This document shows, in pieces, positions 23,230-34,059 of a stretch of DNA of 64,000 nt (positions are counted from its first letter, which is position 1; each line of letters begins with the position of its first letter). The notes under the pieces are model-generated. The model was not told the origin of the DNA and made no database searches. It worked only from the letters and a program-made list of their open reading frames with translations. The DNA is from Lanius collurio (Eukaryota; Chordata; Aves; Passeriformes; Laniidae): contig JACBWW010000003.1 of the NCBI GenBank assembly GCA_020086605.1, positions 55,957,150 to 56,021,149 of the forward strand. The letters are read 5' to 3'. The position numbers and the translations under genes are program-made.

Positions 23230-23560
23230 TAAGGCAGACCAATGGACAGAAACTGGTGGTTTCCAACTCTTTCTCCCATCACAGATGCCATGCTGCCCCA
23301 TGCTTTGCCCCCTCCTGCATGTTTATTAGGAAGCCGGTGCAGCAAGTCCCCCCAGCTCTGCTCTGGGCTCTGTTCCTCATCCACACCTCTCCCACATGGC
23401 ACCCGAGTGTCAGATGGCACCAGGCACACGGGGCTGTTTGAATCACACGTGTGTGCACTGGCAGAGAGCACCGGTGAGCTGCTCCTGCTGCTCGCCCGGA
23501 GCAGGCGCAGGGGATTGCATGGGTGGGTGGAGGGGAAGAGAAGCTAGCTGCAAACTTCTC
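23230..23560. promoter_or_regulatory. GC-rich block with palindromic E-box
   Basis: The block is GC-rich, with about seven CpGs between 23403 and 23508. It contains the perfect palindrome CACACGTGTG at 23444-23453, whose CACGTG core is the canonical site of USF, MYC/MAX and CLOCK-type bHLH factors. It also carries a donor-like CCG|GTGAGC near 23472 without a good acceptor. Overlapping open frames on both strands (up to 160 codons) follow from composition. A regulatory role is inferred only. Confidence 0.25.
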
Positions 23561-23889
23561 CTCGATGTGTTCACAGCACACACAGCTCAAACCCGCCAAC
23601 TTGGCTGCCATACTTTGCTTTCCCCTCTGCTTCCATATCCAGCTCCTTGCTTTTGCTTCCCAGGGCTCACTTTAACTCCAGGCAAGCTCAGCCTCCTGCA
23701 CTCAGCACCCAAAATTTCATTTGCTTTGGGCAAGACGGATGCCAGTGAAGCTGTTGGGTACTCAGCAGCTCAGGCTATCCACCCGAAAAGACATCCAGTG
23801 AAAACTTTCACATGCAAACTCACTCTCGTTGTGAACAGCACTCTGCACTTCACTTCAATCAAAGTCAACAAGCCATAAACACCACTCAC

Positions 23890-23919
23890 CCGTGAGGGTT
23901 TGGAAGTCACTACAGCCTC
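23890..23919 (-). other. Possible 30-bp microexon, unrecognised
   Basis: On the minus strand the acceptor tract TAGTATTTTCTTTCCCAG ends just before 23919 and the donor CGG|GTGAGT follows 23890. Both are close to consensus. The 30 bases give ten open codons in phase 0 (EAVVTSKPSR), and one other frame is also open. The size suits a neuronal-type microexon, but no SRRM4-type TGC motif is seen in the last 25 bases before the acceptor, and no host gene is identified. A short segment is easily open by chance. Confidence 0.18.
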
Positions 23920-25478
23920 CTGGGAAAGAAAATACTATGAAAAAAATCAGAGGGGTGAATTAATTGAGCCTGCAGCTGTCTGCTCTACATATCAGACGTC
24001 ACAAAGTTCATGTTGCTGCACAGGATTTTTTTTTTTTTACAAGTGATGAGCAGGCAAAAGCAGTGCAAAAACCATAACAAAGTGTATACTCTGCTCATCC
24101 ATGACTATGCTTTCACCCCACAGGCAAGTATGTCTCTCGCAGGACTTGCCATATGAACACTGTGATGCATCTTTTGCACCAATTCTGCAATTCTGTTCAT
24201 TACAATGATAAGTTTTTTCCTTTTATTCTTTTTGTTTAACTTCTTTTGTTACAGTGGAGAACAAGGGATGCCACTGCATGGGAGTGAAACACACAGTATA
24301 TTATTTGGTTTTATCTAGTAACTTCTTGATCTACAAATGGAAACAAAATAGACTCAGATATAGAGACATATATACAAATGTGTATTTTTTTCAATTGCAT
24401 GACATGGTCATTCAGAAGCCACCAAGCTCTCCAAAAGTGCCCGAGTGTAACAGAAGTTATAGGAAAAGCAGAGCAAACAGTGATGGATGATCAGTATCAA
24501 TGGAGGAGATCAGCAAATGCTGGAGATCACTGGTCCAGTGTCTCAAGACCAGACCTTACATTATCATTCTGGGGTAATAATCATTGTTTTTATCACTTGT
24601 TGTTGGTATAATTTCAATTACATTAGGAAAAATACAGCTCATACCAAAAGTTATTCTTCACAATTTCTTATGTAACCAGAACTTGCTCTGGCTGCAAGAA
24701 GACTCAGCCACTTGAAATCTCTAAGTGGTTCAAATTGTATAATGTTTGCTGTATCTTATTTTTTTACCCCAAAATAATTTGACCAGCTATTTCCTCAAGT
24801 GGCTCCAGAAATCCTGACACCATTTCTTGAGAAGCTCAGCTTTCACTGAGACTCTTCCCTCAGAGGCCTCAGGAGCTCACTCCATACGCAGTTCCCAAAA
24901 TGTGGCTTTCTCCTTAACTATCCAAATGGAAGAGAACTCTGATGTGCTTCCCACTATGTTTGATACTGGAACCCCCAAGCTGTTACAAGTGCCTTTCAGG
25001 GGATCAAACCTATGCACCAAACCAGCCTCCTGCAGCCTGAATTGCACGTTTGAGGTTTCCCACACATGGCAATGGACACAGTCTGTGAGGAGTCAGGAAC
25101 AGGGTCCAGAGCCTCCACCACAGAAAGGCCCATTAACTATGGAACTAGAAATAGCAGAGGGGAGGCTTTCAGTGGAAAATGTGATGAGAATAGAAAGCAA
25201 GAGAGTAAAAGCCCTGTCAGCACATTTCATAGACAGTCTTTTTAATGAGGAGATAAACAGATAAAGCTTTCAATCCATGTATGGAAGGGTTTTTTTTTAT
25301 TTTGAAAAGAAGCTAACCAAGCACACAGGATTCAATATAAAACAAAGGCAGAACAAAACATTTTTGACAAGGCCTGAACAATATGAAAATTGTCAATTCT
25401 AGTGCTACAGAAGAACCAAAGGTCTCCCTCACTTCCTGCCCACCCTATTTATTTTCTTTAATTATCTTTTCCTTTCAG

Positions 25479-25568
25479 GTAGGTGACTGTGCAGTGAAGT
25501 TAACAAACACATACAAAAGCCCATCCCCCAGTCCTGTGTGGGCCCCCCAGCTTTGCTGCAGAAGCGCT
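25479..25568 (+). other. Possible cryptic exon, 90 bp, unrecognised
   Basis: A textbook acceptor (ATTATCTTTTCCTTTCAG) ends at 25478 and a donor GCT|GTAAGT begins at 25569. The 90 bases are 30 open codons in phase 0. The peptide contains a Ser/Pro-rich stretch (KSPSPSPVWAP) and three cysteines but no domain I recognise. The acceptor is immediately followed by GTAGGT, itself donor-like. It is either a rare exon or a chance pseudo-exon. Confidence 0.15.
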
Positions 25569-26387
25569 GTAAGTCAGGGCAAAGATTAGGAGGAAGCTAA
25601 GCTTCCCTGCTGGAGTCAGCTCCATACCACACAGAGTGGATCCAGACCTCCCCAGATGACAGAGCTCCACCAATGTGACAAGATTTTGTTCTTATTACAC
25701 AGTTCCCAACTACAGTATCTGCTACCCTCTACAACCATTTGACGTGCAAAGAGGCTGCCCTGCCAATAACATCCTAGCTGTTCCTTAATCTGATGCAACA
25801 CACTGAAATCCGGTGTGTAAGCACAAAGTCAATGTTCAAAAACCAGCCTGAAGCTATTAAGAAACGAGAGATTTCTTCACATGAAGATGATATTAAACAC
25901 AGAATTTAAAAAACATGAGGTGAGACCCAGAAAAGCAACATTTCAAAGGAAAACCTTCTCTTCACATGCCACACAGCAAAAGCAGAATTCTCTCCCACCA
26001 TAGTTTCTTCCATCATAACCTGGAACAGTAACCTTAGACAGAAAAAGGATGTGTGTGGCAGCTGCTCTCCAGTGGCCCCTTGAATGTCCCCTCGCCTTGC
26101 TGCTGACACTCATCCTTTAGGTAGAGTCTTCAAATGAGTTCTCTTCCATGCACAAAGACAATGAAATCCCAGCAGCTTCCAGTGAAAGGCTATATATCCC
26201 CTCTTTATATCTTCTATGCTGTTCTCTCTTGGGTAGTTTCCAATAATTTCACATTTCATATGTGGCATCTCCAAAGATAAATGATTTAGAGGGGCTTTCT
26301 GCACAATCTGCAAGTACCACCACAGCTTTATTCCTGCTCTTTTAAGAAACTCCATGAAAACATATAGCTAAGGACTTTTCCCTAGAC

Positions 26388-26439
26388 AGGTTATATATAC
26401 CTATCCAAACCCCAGGTTATATATACCTATCCAAACCCC
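26388..26439. repeat. Perfect tandem duplication of a 26-bp unit
   Basis: The unit beginning AGGTTATATATACC and ending AAACCCC occurs twice head to tail with no differences (26388-26413 and 26414-26439). Perfect identity implies a recent local duplication, or a polymorphic minisatellite caught at two copies. Confidence 0.95.
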
Positions 26440-29400
26440 AAACTTAAAAGTGGAAACAAACCAGTTTAATATACAAAATCCAACTGACAGTCATACTCAA
26501 CAGAAGATAAATATTGTTTGGGGGCATTATGTTTCAGAGACTATAGTTCAGGTTAGCAGAAGATGACTGCATCCTAAAGAATCAATCACAGAAACCTATT
26601 ACAAACACATACATATTTAAATACGAGACACCAGTTTCAACAAACTGCAAATTTACTGCATATTCAGCCATCCTGAATAGTCCCCAGGGACCACTTTCTG
26701 TGTTAATATTCAGGATTTTGAAGTGTCAGCCTGTAGGAAGCAGCACAATCCTGTAACCTGTTACCCAGGTTGTACACAACACGCAATTTAAAGCATGTGG
26801 GTTTTTATTTTGAAGCAGTAAAGTAGGGCTAGAAACTGCCTCCTGTAGATAGTTACTAATATAGAAAAGTAGAATTTAATAATTGACTACATGACAGATG
26901 AAATAAAGTCTATAACAGTTGGGCTAAAATTATCTCCAGACATTAAGGATCATGATCAGAGCAGTGACTACACCACTGCAGCCCTCCAGGGGGGTATTTC
27001 AGACTTGTGCACTGCACAGGCTGGTGGTCCCTGACTCCCTGTACAGCAGAGCCTGTTTTCAGAGCTGCAGGTACAACAGCCTAACACAGTGCTGTGCCTG
27101 CAGCCTCGGTGTGCAGGAAGCCCGGGTTGCTCCTTGTTGTCCCTAATGAAGACGCCGCTGTGCGTGACTCTGTGTCCTCCTCACTGTGCAGTGCAGTCTG
27201 AAGACATCCACCCCAACTCTCCCCCTCTCATCTGAGTTTGTTCAAGTAGCTTGTTAGAACTGTGTTCTTCCCAAATGACAGTGTAAACAATCATCTGAGT
27301 TTGTTTTACAAATTCTTGCTTTCTCACTTCTATTCAGCAGAAGCAAGCTGGGTCAGATTAACCAGTGTACCAAAGAAAGCAATAAATTCATCCCCACTCA
27401 GGCTTCCAAACCTGAGATTTGAACAGCCTACCCAAATGTTCTAGGCACAAAAGCTTCCCGTTCAAATCGGGGAGACCTCATTACAGGAATTCCTATATGA
27501 AATTCTGGTCTGAATTGAGTAAGAGTTCAGGTAAGATAAAGAGACAGTGTGTTTTCAGAAACCTTCTCAAAATACACATGCTCTCTGAATAGTTGCAAAA
27601 GTTAATATATCTACTTAGGACTATGGATGGATACATCCAGTGATTGTTCTTGAGATCATGGAGTAAGAACACATGAGGACAAAACTGAAAAATAAAATAC
27701 AGCAAGGTCAACCATCCTAATTTATTATAATAGCAGCCCAATCCAACATGAAGTATGATTGCTCTTTTTCTTGCATCTGAGCCCTAACTTTCAAAATACA
27801 CCCTGTACTGCCTTCCTCCAACACCTTTTTTAAATTTCTACACTGACTTTGGTATTGAAAAATCTGCATATGCTACTTAATTTTTTAGGAAAGGAATTCA
27901 GCAGTTAAGCACTTTTTTTAACAGTGTATTTCAGCTGGTTCAGAGCATTCACCTCTTACTCCCACCAACACAGGAATTTTTTAATGGACTTTGCTTCAGT
28001 CTCACTCATGGTATACATCCACAGCAAAGAAGTTTCTACACAGATGGCAAATTTCCAGCATTTGCTTTCAGGCTGCTTATCATGAAAAATACAGATATAT
28101 TCCTTAAATATTATATGAACCAGAGCCAGAACTCAAAGCCAGAAATAATTACCTTCTCTGGACAACATTCAGCAACCCATTCCCTTCTTCCCCAGCCTTC
28201 CAACTGTGTTCAGCACAAGCAGCCATCCTCCTTTTAATTTCCCATTTGTTTGTTTCTTGTGGTTTAGTCTTTTCCCATTTTTCTCCTCATCTCTCCTGCT
28301 CCAGCTGTTTCCAGGAGTCCTACATGGCTCCATCCCCCAGGCTTTTTGCTCTCTGCTCAGATTCCTCCTGGGGGGACCAAACTCGCACTGAAATACTTTG
28401 TCGTGATCAGCTGGAGTGAAGCATCCTCAGCCACTGAAGAAAGTATCTGTGTTTTCAGTATTCTCAAATGTAAACATAAAATAAACAACTTCATGTGGAT
28501 CACTCAAATTAGCTCTTCTTTTCAGTCTTGTTCCCTGTCTTTAACATCTTGGATCACTTCCATTTTTTAATGAGGTTCAGGCATTACTCTAAGTGAACCA
28601 CTGCTGAAAAAAGGTCACAAAGCCCCCTCTAGCCCCGTTTCCTGATCGCTGGAGACACGACCACCCAACTCATAGACCCAGCCAGGGGGGGCTGCTTTCT
28701 GCTTCTCAAATCTTTCTCCATATTCTTACTTTCCTTCTGCAATCAGCAGAGATGGCTCTTCCTATCTGTCTTACCACTGAGGCTCGTAACTAAGTTTGGG
28801 GCTTGGTAATGCTACTATCCCCCTATTTGACACATGTCCTGTTGTTTTGTCCAGACTTTGCTTTCCTTGCACTAGCCTAACATTACCAATGACTCTTAAA
28901 ATCATTGCTGGTATTCTGGTTTTTGACTTCTTCTTTCCTTTTATCAGGCTTATGCTATTTCAGCCTTCATAGACTGACTACACTGAGCTATTCAAGTGTC
29001 AGCTACAGTCTCAGGTTGTCCTGTCCAGCTGTCACAGCTAACCTGGCAAGCCACAACATACATCATTATTTTTCTCTAATGAACTCACTGTTCATCTGTC
29101 ACGTGCGAACACACATCTGTCTGTCCTCACAGCTTTTGCTGTGCTCAAGTCACCTGTGGCCTATCATATCAATACTGTTATCATGGTTATATATTTTACA
29201 TATATATATATGGACTATTTCCACCATATACATTGCAAGTCTATAGTCTGTGAGGAGGAAAAAAAAAGCTATCACTGGGTCCAGCTCTGTACAATCTTGA
29301 CTCAATACCAGCCACAAAGTAACCCTACATTTATTAAAAACTAGCCACAAAATAGCTCAAAAATATTCCCAAATATTATTATAACTGAGAATACTCCCAA

Positions 29401-32400
29401 CTATTTCATAAAAAACATTCCCTATCTAATTGCTGCTTCTTCTTTGGAAGGCAGTCACTAATAGCAACACTGATACTAGCATATGGAGCAGACTGCAGCA
29501 TTTCAAAGTTGCCAACAAGTTTAAACAAACAAATTGCAGAATAAAAGTTTAAGCAAAACTTGCTTCCCAGAAACAAATACTGACACTGGATACAAAATAT
29601 GAAAAAACTAAGCCAATACAAACACCAAAGGAGACAAAACAAAACCAGGCAGGAATTCCATTTTGGCATAAGTGACAGCAGTTTTGTGCCTGGATCACAA
29701 AGGAGTGGTTGCACTTTTGAAAAATTAAGTGTCTGTACCCTCAGGTAGGCAGTGAAGCACCTGGCAAGGCTGGGGAGGATGATGCAGAGCCCTGAACTCC
29801 CTCTGCCCAGTGACTCACCAGGGAGACACTCGCCAGATCTTTTCAGTTTCTTAATTGTTTCACACAGGGCAGGCTGGCAGTTCCTGGAGGTAGCTTTTCC
29901 TAGTAAATATTATGCCAGGAGATCACAGACTCCACGAGTGGACAAGCCTTGGAGGCAAAAATCTGGATATGCAACTTCAATGACAGAGATTTCTTTTGAT
30001 GTAACCTACAGGATTAACCCTAATCCTGGTGTGACTAAATATGTTATTTGCCATCTTTACTGCCCATGAAGAAAAATTTAAGGATACCCACCCCTACTTC
30101 TTTCACTATTTCAGGCCAGCAAAAGACTGGACTGGAGGTAATATGCAATACATTTAGGCCCTATTTCACGTTTTTTTCCCTTGTTTGGACAGATGCTGAA
30201 GTAAGTAACTGTCACGACATTAATAAAAAGAGTAATCCAATTATCAAAAATTAATAAAAAGCAATCCAAGCATCCTTAGTATTTCCTCCCAACAAAAGGC
30301 TTTCTGTAGTCCTCAGCTCCAAATGAACTGTTGCCACAGACTTAAAAAGTGTCTCCATTTGCTGATGCAGACATTGCACAGGTAGAAGGGAGCCCTCGTT
30401 GCAAGGAGCCCTTTCAGTTACCTAACTAGAGCCATTCAAATTAAAGCACCCATAATGAAAGCACCCCAATCTCAAAGCATTGTCATTAAAGTTCAAAAAA
30501 ATCACAAAACAACAAGCTCAGACTGAAATAAACTATTGCTACAAAAGGCTGCTTTAAGAGAATGCTGAATATAACAGCATATTTTTGAAGTTATTTTGCT
30601 ACAGGACACAATCACTTCAGACAGATATTAAATTGGACCACTGCAAATAAAGAAGTAAGCAATAATGCAGATCACAAATAACCAAATCTTACTGCATGAC
30701 CTTTTCAATCAGATGCTACATAACAACTTATCTCTGTGGCAGATCACTGGTATCATCACGGTTGCTCCATCAGACACTTCCTACAGTCCAGTCTAATATT
30801 ACATCAGCAAGTCAAGTGAGGACACAGACATTTGATTTTCTCCTTTAATTGAGACTTTGCAAAAGAGGAGCAATTCCTTAGGGCTTTCTTCTCCTGCTCA
30901 AAGGAGGCCATCATATTCACACTTCACTGTCTGAAGCACTTAGAGCCCTAAGTGGTCCAAGACCAGGTTGTCTCAAAGACATTCCCTATGGGCAGTTCTA
31001 CCTGGGCAGAGTAGAGCCTGGGTATTCAATGCGGAACCAGCAGCACCTCACCCAGATGTTTTCAATCCAACAGTCAGCACACAACAGACTGGCTTCAGTT
31101 CCTTCTAGCCATTTTTTCTAGAGGTAACTTTCAGAACTTTATACATACCCTGGCTTTGCCTCAGCCCGAATGCTACCGGCTGATATGCTTTGGTTGTACA
31201 CAGCTGAATGGTGGATGTGAGGCCCATCACTTCAGGCAGCACTCCACCATCCCTGAGAAGCCATCCTGACAGCAGTGAAAACCAGGCTCCTGAGCCTGGG
31301 CAGATACTTCTCAACTTAATGGCTTTCCCTGTTCTTCACATTGCCCCAAAGCCATCTGTCCCAGCCTGCATTCCTTCAACTGCTTGCTCATGTTAAGTAC
31401 CTGCTTACTTAGCTGTCCTCAGTCACGTACACAGCTTGCACAGCTCCCTGCCCACACTCTGCCTTGCCTGGAAATAAAGCAGCTCCTTCTCGAGCTGAGT
31501 CTGAGTAACATTATACTTCACCTCACAGCAGAAAACAAACTCACACAGAAGGCCTGACAGGCCACAACATAGTTTAGTGGAAGGGAAAAGAGCACCCAGG
31601 GTAAAAAGGCTAAACTGCCCTACAAAACCACTTTGCAAACTTGTAGGAGGAAACTTCTGTTAAGTATTAGAGGGTTTAAGCAATGAGGAGTCACATGCCT
31701 AAATAACCCTGTGGAGTTTTACCCTCATGCCGAGGCTTGATGGTTTTAGCCTTACATTGCAGCACAGCTGTCCTCTTGCACAACTGCAGGATGAACCTGG
31801 GAAGGAAAATCAGCCGTGCTCTACCCATATCTAAAAGGAGAAGATGCTGTGTTTACTCACTCAGGTCCAAACAGCCTCACACAAGTTCACTTTGGTAGCT
31901 CCTATCAGAAGCCATATGATTTCCTCAGTATACACTGGTCTATTATCTGTTATAATCAGTAACATGAAATTGGGAACTGTGCTTACAGGACAGACACTGG
32001 CTGCCAAGCAGGCTGCTCTCCAGTGTCCACAGTGGTATAAATATAAATTTTAATATTTATTTTTTATATATTTATATATATTTTTAATATATATATAAAG
32101 ATGTATATATAAAATATCAACTGCTACCCATTTCTGTCCCTGATAAAGCTCCCAAGACAGGAAATCAGAGCATCCATGCCTTTGCACTTGAGGATGGTGG
32201 AGGAATGAATCATTCAAATGCATGCAAAAAGTTGTTTTTTTTTTTAATTATTAGCCTCACATAGCCATTTTTGCCAGAGAGACTGGAATAATCCAAATGC
32301 AGGAATTAAATTCAGTTTCACTTCTCCCTTGCTGTTACTCAACATTAAGCCTTGCTATTAGTCCTGTGTAGAAACTTCATTTTTCATAAAATGCCTGGAT

Positions 32401-34008
32401 CTTCATGGCCTTTCATAGCACCCCAGCGGCCACAGAAGCTAAACAAAGGGCCACCAAAGCAGAGAGAACATAAAACTTTGGTGCTGCTAACATAGAGCAC
32501 ATCAGGCATTTTAACAAGACTAAACAATAGCTACAGAAAAAACCAATCTCATGCCCATTTATCACTGCCTGCATTTAAGTCTGTTGCAGCCTGTCAAGTA
32601 TCTGGAAGCTCTTCCTGCCATCTGTTTCCTTCCTCCAAGGGTGCTGCAGTTTTCCATGATTGCTCGCTCTCTCTCTCTCATACACACTAGTCTTTATTTC
32701 TGTGAATCGTAAGAATAATTTTTTAAGAGGGCTATGAATTTTGAACCTGCCTGTGCAGAGTGTCATTTGCTTGAATTGATAAAATTCATGGTTGCCCATC
32801 TCCACCTCCTCAGAATAACACCAAAATCTCTTTTCCCCACCCTTTCTCTGTGGACTGGTAAAGGCAGCCAGTTAAAATGGCAAGAACTTACCAAGCTGTT
32901 TCCAGAATGCAGTGGCTTGCTTCTCCCACAGAAAGCTGTCTCAACAATTATCAAACTAATTAAAAACAACTAAGCAAAGGGACAGTTTTGTAGAAAGACT
33001 TGCTTGAGTTTCAGTGCTGAGTGGGTGTCTTACTGCTGCTCTTTGAACACCACAGCTTACAACAGACTGTAAATGGTACCTTATCAACAGCTCTGAGATT
33101 CCAGCAGATGAGCATCTGCCTCCCTTCTATATGTAAATATTGCCCTTTTCCTCACTTCCTACAGAAGGCACCTATGGGTTTTACTGTCTCAGGAAAAACA
33201 CTGCCCTAAATGTTTATGGATCCTTTCAGAGTTTTACAGCAAATAGCCCTAAGTGTTCATAAACATCTATTTGTACTTCTAGCAAAGTCTAGTTTTACCA
33301 TAATGCAGAAGTTATAGTTATCTGTCCTTACACCAACAAAAAACCTAAGGACTTTAAATTGTAAGAAATACTCTAGCAGAAACAGCGAATTAAAAATCCT
33401 TTAAACAATTTACTTTCTGCAGGTACTAGCTTTGATAACCACAAACCAGGGATGGGCTGGCTACCTAGCATTCATTTTACTTTTTGTTTTATACTGCAGT
33501 GCTCTTGCAGAAGGAGGATGGGATTTCCCACAGGAAAGCATTTTCATTTTGAACCTGAGCCTAAACTTGCAGTGGAACATTTACATTAAGAATACCATTG
33601 AAAATAAGTCAGCAGAAATACTCTGGTGTTAATATCAAGTTTGGAAGTAAAGAGTAAAAATCTCTTTAGAGTATATTTTGCAATAGAACTTCAGGAAGCA
33701 AAGAGGAACACACACAAAAAAATGTCCTGCACCAGGTGCATCTCCTGCATTTGAGAGTTTTAACAGTAATAATAATGTTTTTACATAACCTCACTGGAAA
33801 ATACCACACCAATCTGACCTACATGTTTTAAATAACATGTTGCTTCTACTTTATGGAGAAGCTGGTATTAAACCATTAAACTAATAGTCAGAGCTGGCTC
33901 CTGTTTGGGTTTTAGTAAGATCTGGTGCAGCTGATAAAACAAGTGAGAGAGTTTTGTAAATGTAAGCTTTGCATAAAAGCCTCGTCATGGTAACACCAAC
34001 TCAATTGC

Positions 34009-34013
<5 letters not shown>
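26440..34013. other. Unique non-coding DNA, nothing recognised
   Basis: No gene or mobile element is recognised. A modest CpG patch (five CpGs, 27106-27164) stands out, and short TA runs occur at 29199-29211 and 32035-32118. Open frames up to 113 codons have no motif. A donor GAA|GTAAGT at 30201 follows an 86-bp open stretch from a pyrimidine-rich acceptor at 30114, but a second acceptor lies inside it and it is not convincing. Confidence 0.5.
32035..32118. repeat. AT-rich low-complexity tract
   Basis: About 80 bases consist almost only of A and T, with TATATA, TTTATA and AATATA motifs. It is low-complexity DNA with potential for easy unwinding and no evidence of function. Confidence 0.9.

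Positions 34014-34058
<45 letters not shown>
34014..34058 (+). repeat. A45 homopolymer
   Basis: Forty-five uninterrupted A residues follow CCCCTC. The upstream 100 bases do not resemble a CR1, SINE or known processed transcript. I see no AATAAA at the usual distance and no obvious flanking target-site duplication, so a retroposed tail is unproven. The exact length may be uncertain in the assembly. Confidence 0.9.

Positions 34059-34059
<1 letters not shown>

Larger units (their letters stand above)
23561..26387. other. Unique non-coding DNA with two exon-like segments
   Basis: No recognised gene is present. The stretch contains the 30-bp minus-strand segment 23890-23919 and the 90-bp plus-strand segment 25479-25568, each listed separately. 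It also has a T13 run at 24026-24038 and a 145-codon open frame (24827-25264, +) with no known motif or splice support. Confidence 0.5.

Noticed and set aside
26388..26439. CRISPR-like repeat
   Set aside because: Two directly adjacent copies with no spacer in a eukaryotic genome are a simple tandem duplication.
30115..30200. Plus-strand 86-bp segment before GAA|GTAAGT
   Set aside because: A second strong acceptor lies inside it, eight bases before the donor, and the frame has no support.
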